A DNA stretch of 44,218 nucleotides from the NCBI GenBank assembly GCA_913060555.1, contig CAJXRS010000007.1, positions 1 to 44,218 of the forward strand, read 5' to 3'. Within the stretch, counting starts at the first letter, position 1, and each line of letters begins with the position of its first letter. The position numbers were made by a program, and so were the translations under genes. This DNA is from an uncultured Gammaproteobacteria bacterium. Lineage in GTDB: Bacteria > Pseudomonadota > Gammaproteobacteria > Pseudomonadales > Porticoccaceae. The notes below the pieces were generated by a model that was given only the letters and a program-made list of their open reading frames with translations, did no database searches and was not told where the DNA came from. Positions 42,286-44,218 of the stretch are shown piece by piece.

Positions 42286-44160
42286 TCACCTCGCCGCCAA
42301 CTCCGGGTGCTCGGCGAGCAAGGCTTCCGCGCGATCCATCAGCCGGTTGCAGCGACGGATCACGGCGCGATAGACCTCGGCGTCGGCCATGTCGATGCCG
42401 GCTTCCAGCAATATCTGGTACGGCGGCCTGGCACCGCCGGCCTCGAGGATGCCCAGGTAGGCCGTGCGCTCCGCTTCGCCGCCGTCGAGGACCTGCTCCA
42501 TCAACCGGTAGGCGGCGGCCAGCGAGGTCGCGTACTGGTAGACGTAGAACTCGGTGTAGAAGTGGGGCACATAGGCCCATTCGACGGCGTAGGCATCGTC
42601 GACCTTGAGCACGTCCTGGGCGTCACCCAGATAGCGCCTGAGGATATCGCCGTAGAGGCGGTTGAGCTTGTCGGCAGAGAGCGCGCCGCCGCGCTCGATT
42701 TCGCGGTGCGCGGCCAGCTCGAACTCGGCGAACTGGGTCTGGCGGAAGAAGGTGCCGCGCAGGCCCTGTAGCTCCTGGAACAGATAGAAGAGTTCTTCCC
42801 TGGGACTCTCCGCCGTGGCGCGCAGGTGGTTGTAGAGCAGCACCTCGTTGGCCGTCGAGGCGATCTCGGCCAGAAAAGTGGGGTAGGCGGCCTTGGCGAA
42901 GGGTTGCGCCCGGTTGGCCAACAGCGAATGCATGGCGTGTCCCCACTCGTGGACGAAGGTGCTCAGGGATTCGAAGTCGTCGTTGTGGTTGAGCAACAGG
43001 TAGGGGTGGACGTCGTAGGCGGCGCCCATCATGTAGGCGCCGGCGCGCTTGCCCTCCGCCGGGCGCACGTGCATCCAGGGCTGGCGCAGCGCCTGGTCGA
43101 GGCGAGCGCCATAGTCGGGCCCCAGCGGCTGCACCGCGGCGCGCAGCAGGGCCGCGGACTGGGCGATGTTGTAGCGCCGCGTGGTGGTGACCGCGGGCGG
43201 GTAGATGTCGTAATAGTGCAGCTCGGGCACGCCGAGCATGCGGCCGTGGAGGCGCAGGTAGCGGTGCAGGGTGGGCAGGTTGGCGTTCACCTCGCGGACC
43301 AGGGTTTCGTATACCGCGGGCGGGATGGCATCGCCGTGCAGCGCCTGGGCGAGGTTGGACTCGAAGCCGCGCGCCCGGGCCTGGAAGCCGGCCGCCTTGA
43401 TGCTGCCCGCCAGGGTGGTGGCCAGGGTCTCGGCGTAACCCGCGTAGGTGCCGAAGAAGGCGTCGAACACGGCCTTGCGGTCGGCCCGGGTGTCGGCCGC
43501 GCGGTGCAGGGTATAGAGCGCCGGGTTGAGGTTGACGGTTTCGCCGTTGGACAGGGTCAGCGTGGGCCAGGGCATCTCGGCGCTGGTGAGCACCTGATAG
43601 GCAGTGCCGACCGCGCTCAGCGGATCGGCAGCGGCGGCGAGCAGTTGCTCCTCGCGCGGCGACAGAATATGGGCACCCTTGCGCAGGGTCTCGCGAATGA
43701 AGAAGTCGTAATCGGCGAGCGCCGGGGTTGCGGCGAGCCAGGGTTCGAGCACCTCGGCGCCCAGCGCCACCAGTTCCGGCTGCACATGGCTGGTCACCTC
43801 ACCGTATCTGGTGTAGAGGCTCTGGGCGCGTGAGAAGCGCTCGTTGGCGGCGCTGTTGCGCAGGTCGGTATCGCGATCGAGATAGGCGTAGCTGAACAGG
43901 CGCAAGAGGTCGCGATAGGTGTCGTTCACGCGCTCCAGGCAGGCCGCGAGCTGCTCGGGCCCGGTGCCCAGCTGACCGCGGCAATCGTCCAGGGCGTCGA
44001 TGCGCCGGGCGATCGCCGAGAAGGCCGTCTCCCAGGCGGTGACGTCCGGATAGAGATCGCCGAGATCCCAGACCTCGCTGGGCGGCTGGTTGGCCGTGGC
44101 GGAGCCGCCGGCGAGCGACAGCGACAGAAAAAGCAGAAAACCGGTGGTCTTGCTGGGCAT
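42286..44160 (-). CDS. M3 family oligoendopeptidase F-like metallopeptidase with predicted signal peptide
   Basis: STFVHEWGHAMHS (HExxH); N-terminus MPSKTTGFLLFLSLSLAGGSATANQ. Confidence 0.92.
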   Translation of the reverse strand: MPSKTTGFLLFLSLSLAGGSATANQPPSEVWDLGDLYPDVTAWETAFSAIARRIDALDDCRGQLGTGPEQLAACLERVNDTYRDLLRLFSYAYLDRDTDLRNSAANERFSRAQSLYTRYGEVTSHVQPELVALGAEVLEPWLAATPALADYDFFIRETLRKGAHILSPREEQLLAAAADPLSAVGTAYQVLTSAEMPWPTLTLSNGETVNLNPALYTLHRAADTRADRKAVFDAFFGTYAGYAETLATTLAGSIKAAGFQARARGFESNLAQALHGDAIPPAVYETLVREVNANLPTLHRYLRLHGRMLGVPELHYYDIYPPAVTTTRRYNIAQSAALLRAAVQPLGPDYGARLDQALRQPWMHVRPAEGKRAGAYMMGAAYDVHPYLLLNHNDDFESLSTFVHEWGHAMHSLLANRAQPFAKAAYPTFLAEIASTANEVLLYNHLRATAESPREELFYLFQELQGLRGTFFRQTQFAEFELAAHREIERGGALSADKLNRLYGDILRRYLGDAQDVLKVDDAYAVEWAYVPHFYTEFYVYQYATSLAAAYRLMEQVLDGGEAERTAYLGILEAGGARPPYQILLEAGIDMADAEVYRAVIRRCNRLMDRAEALLAEHPELAAR

Positions 44161-44218
44161 GGCTTCAGTCTCTCCGGGTAACGGGGGCGGCGGCATTGGC
44201 CGGGGTGGTGGCGGTGAC

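Overview
Chromosomal window from a high-GC gammaproteobacterium-like genome, dominated by ordinary housekeeping genes. Left to right: 5' part of ponA/mrcA (minus) divergent from pilMNOPQ-aroK-aroB-hemE; an HD-GYP/DUF3391 gene; psd and rsgA (minus); orn; an acyl-CoA ligase plus acyl-CoA dehydrogenase pair; a desaturase; a peroxiredoxin; a methyltransferase and metR (minus), divergent from metE; an acyl-CoA carboxylase carboxyltransferase; slipin/NfeD (minus); a c-type cytochrome (minus); tRNA-Arg(CCG); lpxH and ppiB (minus); glnS and cysS; tRNA-Arg(ACG) (minus); an acyl-CoA ligase (minus); cmoA/cmoB (minus); an M16C peptidase (minus); an alpha/beta hydrolase (minus); a PA2779/PA2778-like pair; a CoA-transferase; and an M3 peptidase (minus). 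I saw no CRISPR array, prophage, rRNA or classical transposase. The most unusual locus is ~26.57-27.24 kb. There an intact tRNA-Arg(CCG) sits between a 74-bp duplicate of its own promoter plus 5' end and a 30-bp duplicate of its own 3' end. The downstream gap holds a 265-bp element with 33-bp terminal inverted repeats enclosing two long imperfect hairpins (a three-way-junction layout). Second is the lipoprotein C39-like peptidase / small membrane protein pair at ~39.6-40.9 kb, where the small protein has a GG motif just before its C-terminal hydrophobic segment. Third is an HD-GYP protein whose HD motif reads KDIGK. All calls come from reading the sequence and supplied ORFs by eye; no database search, folding or alignment program was run.
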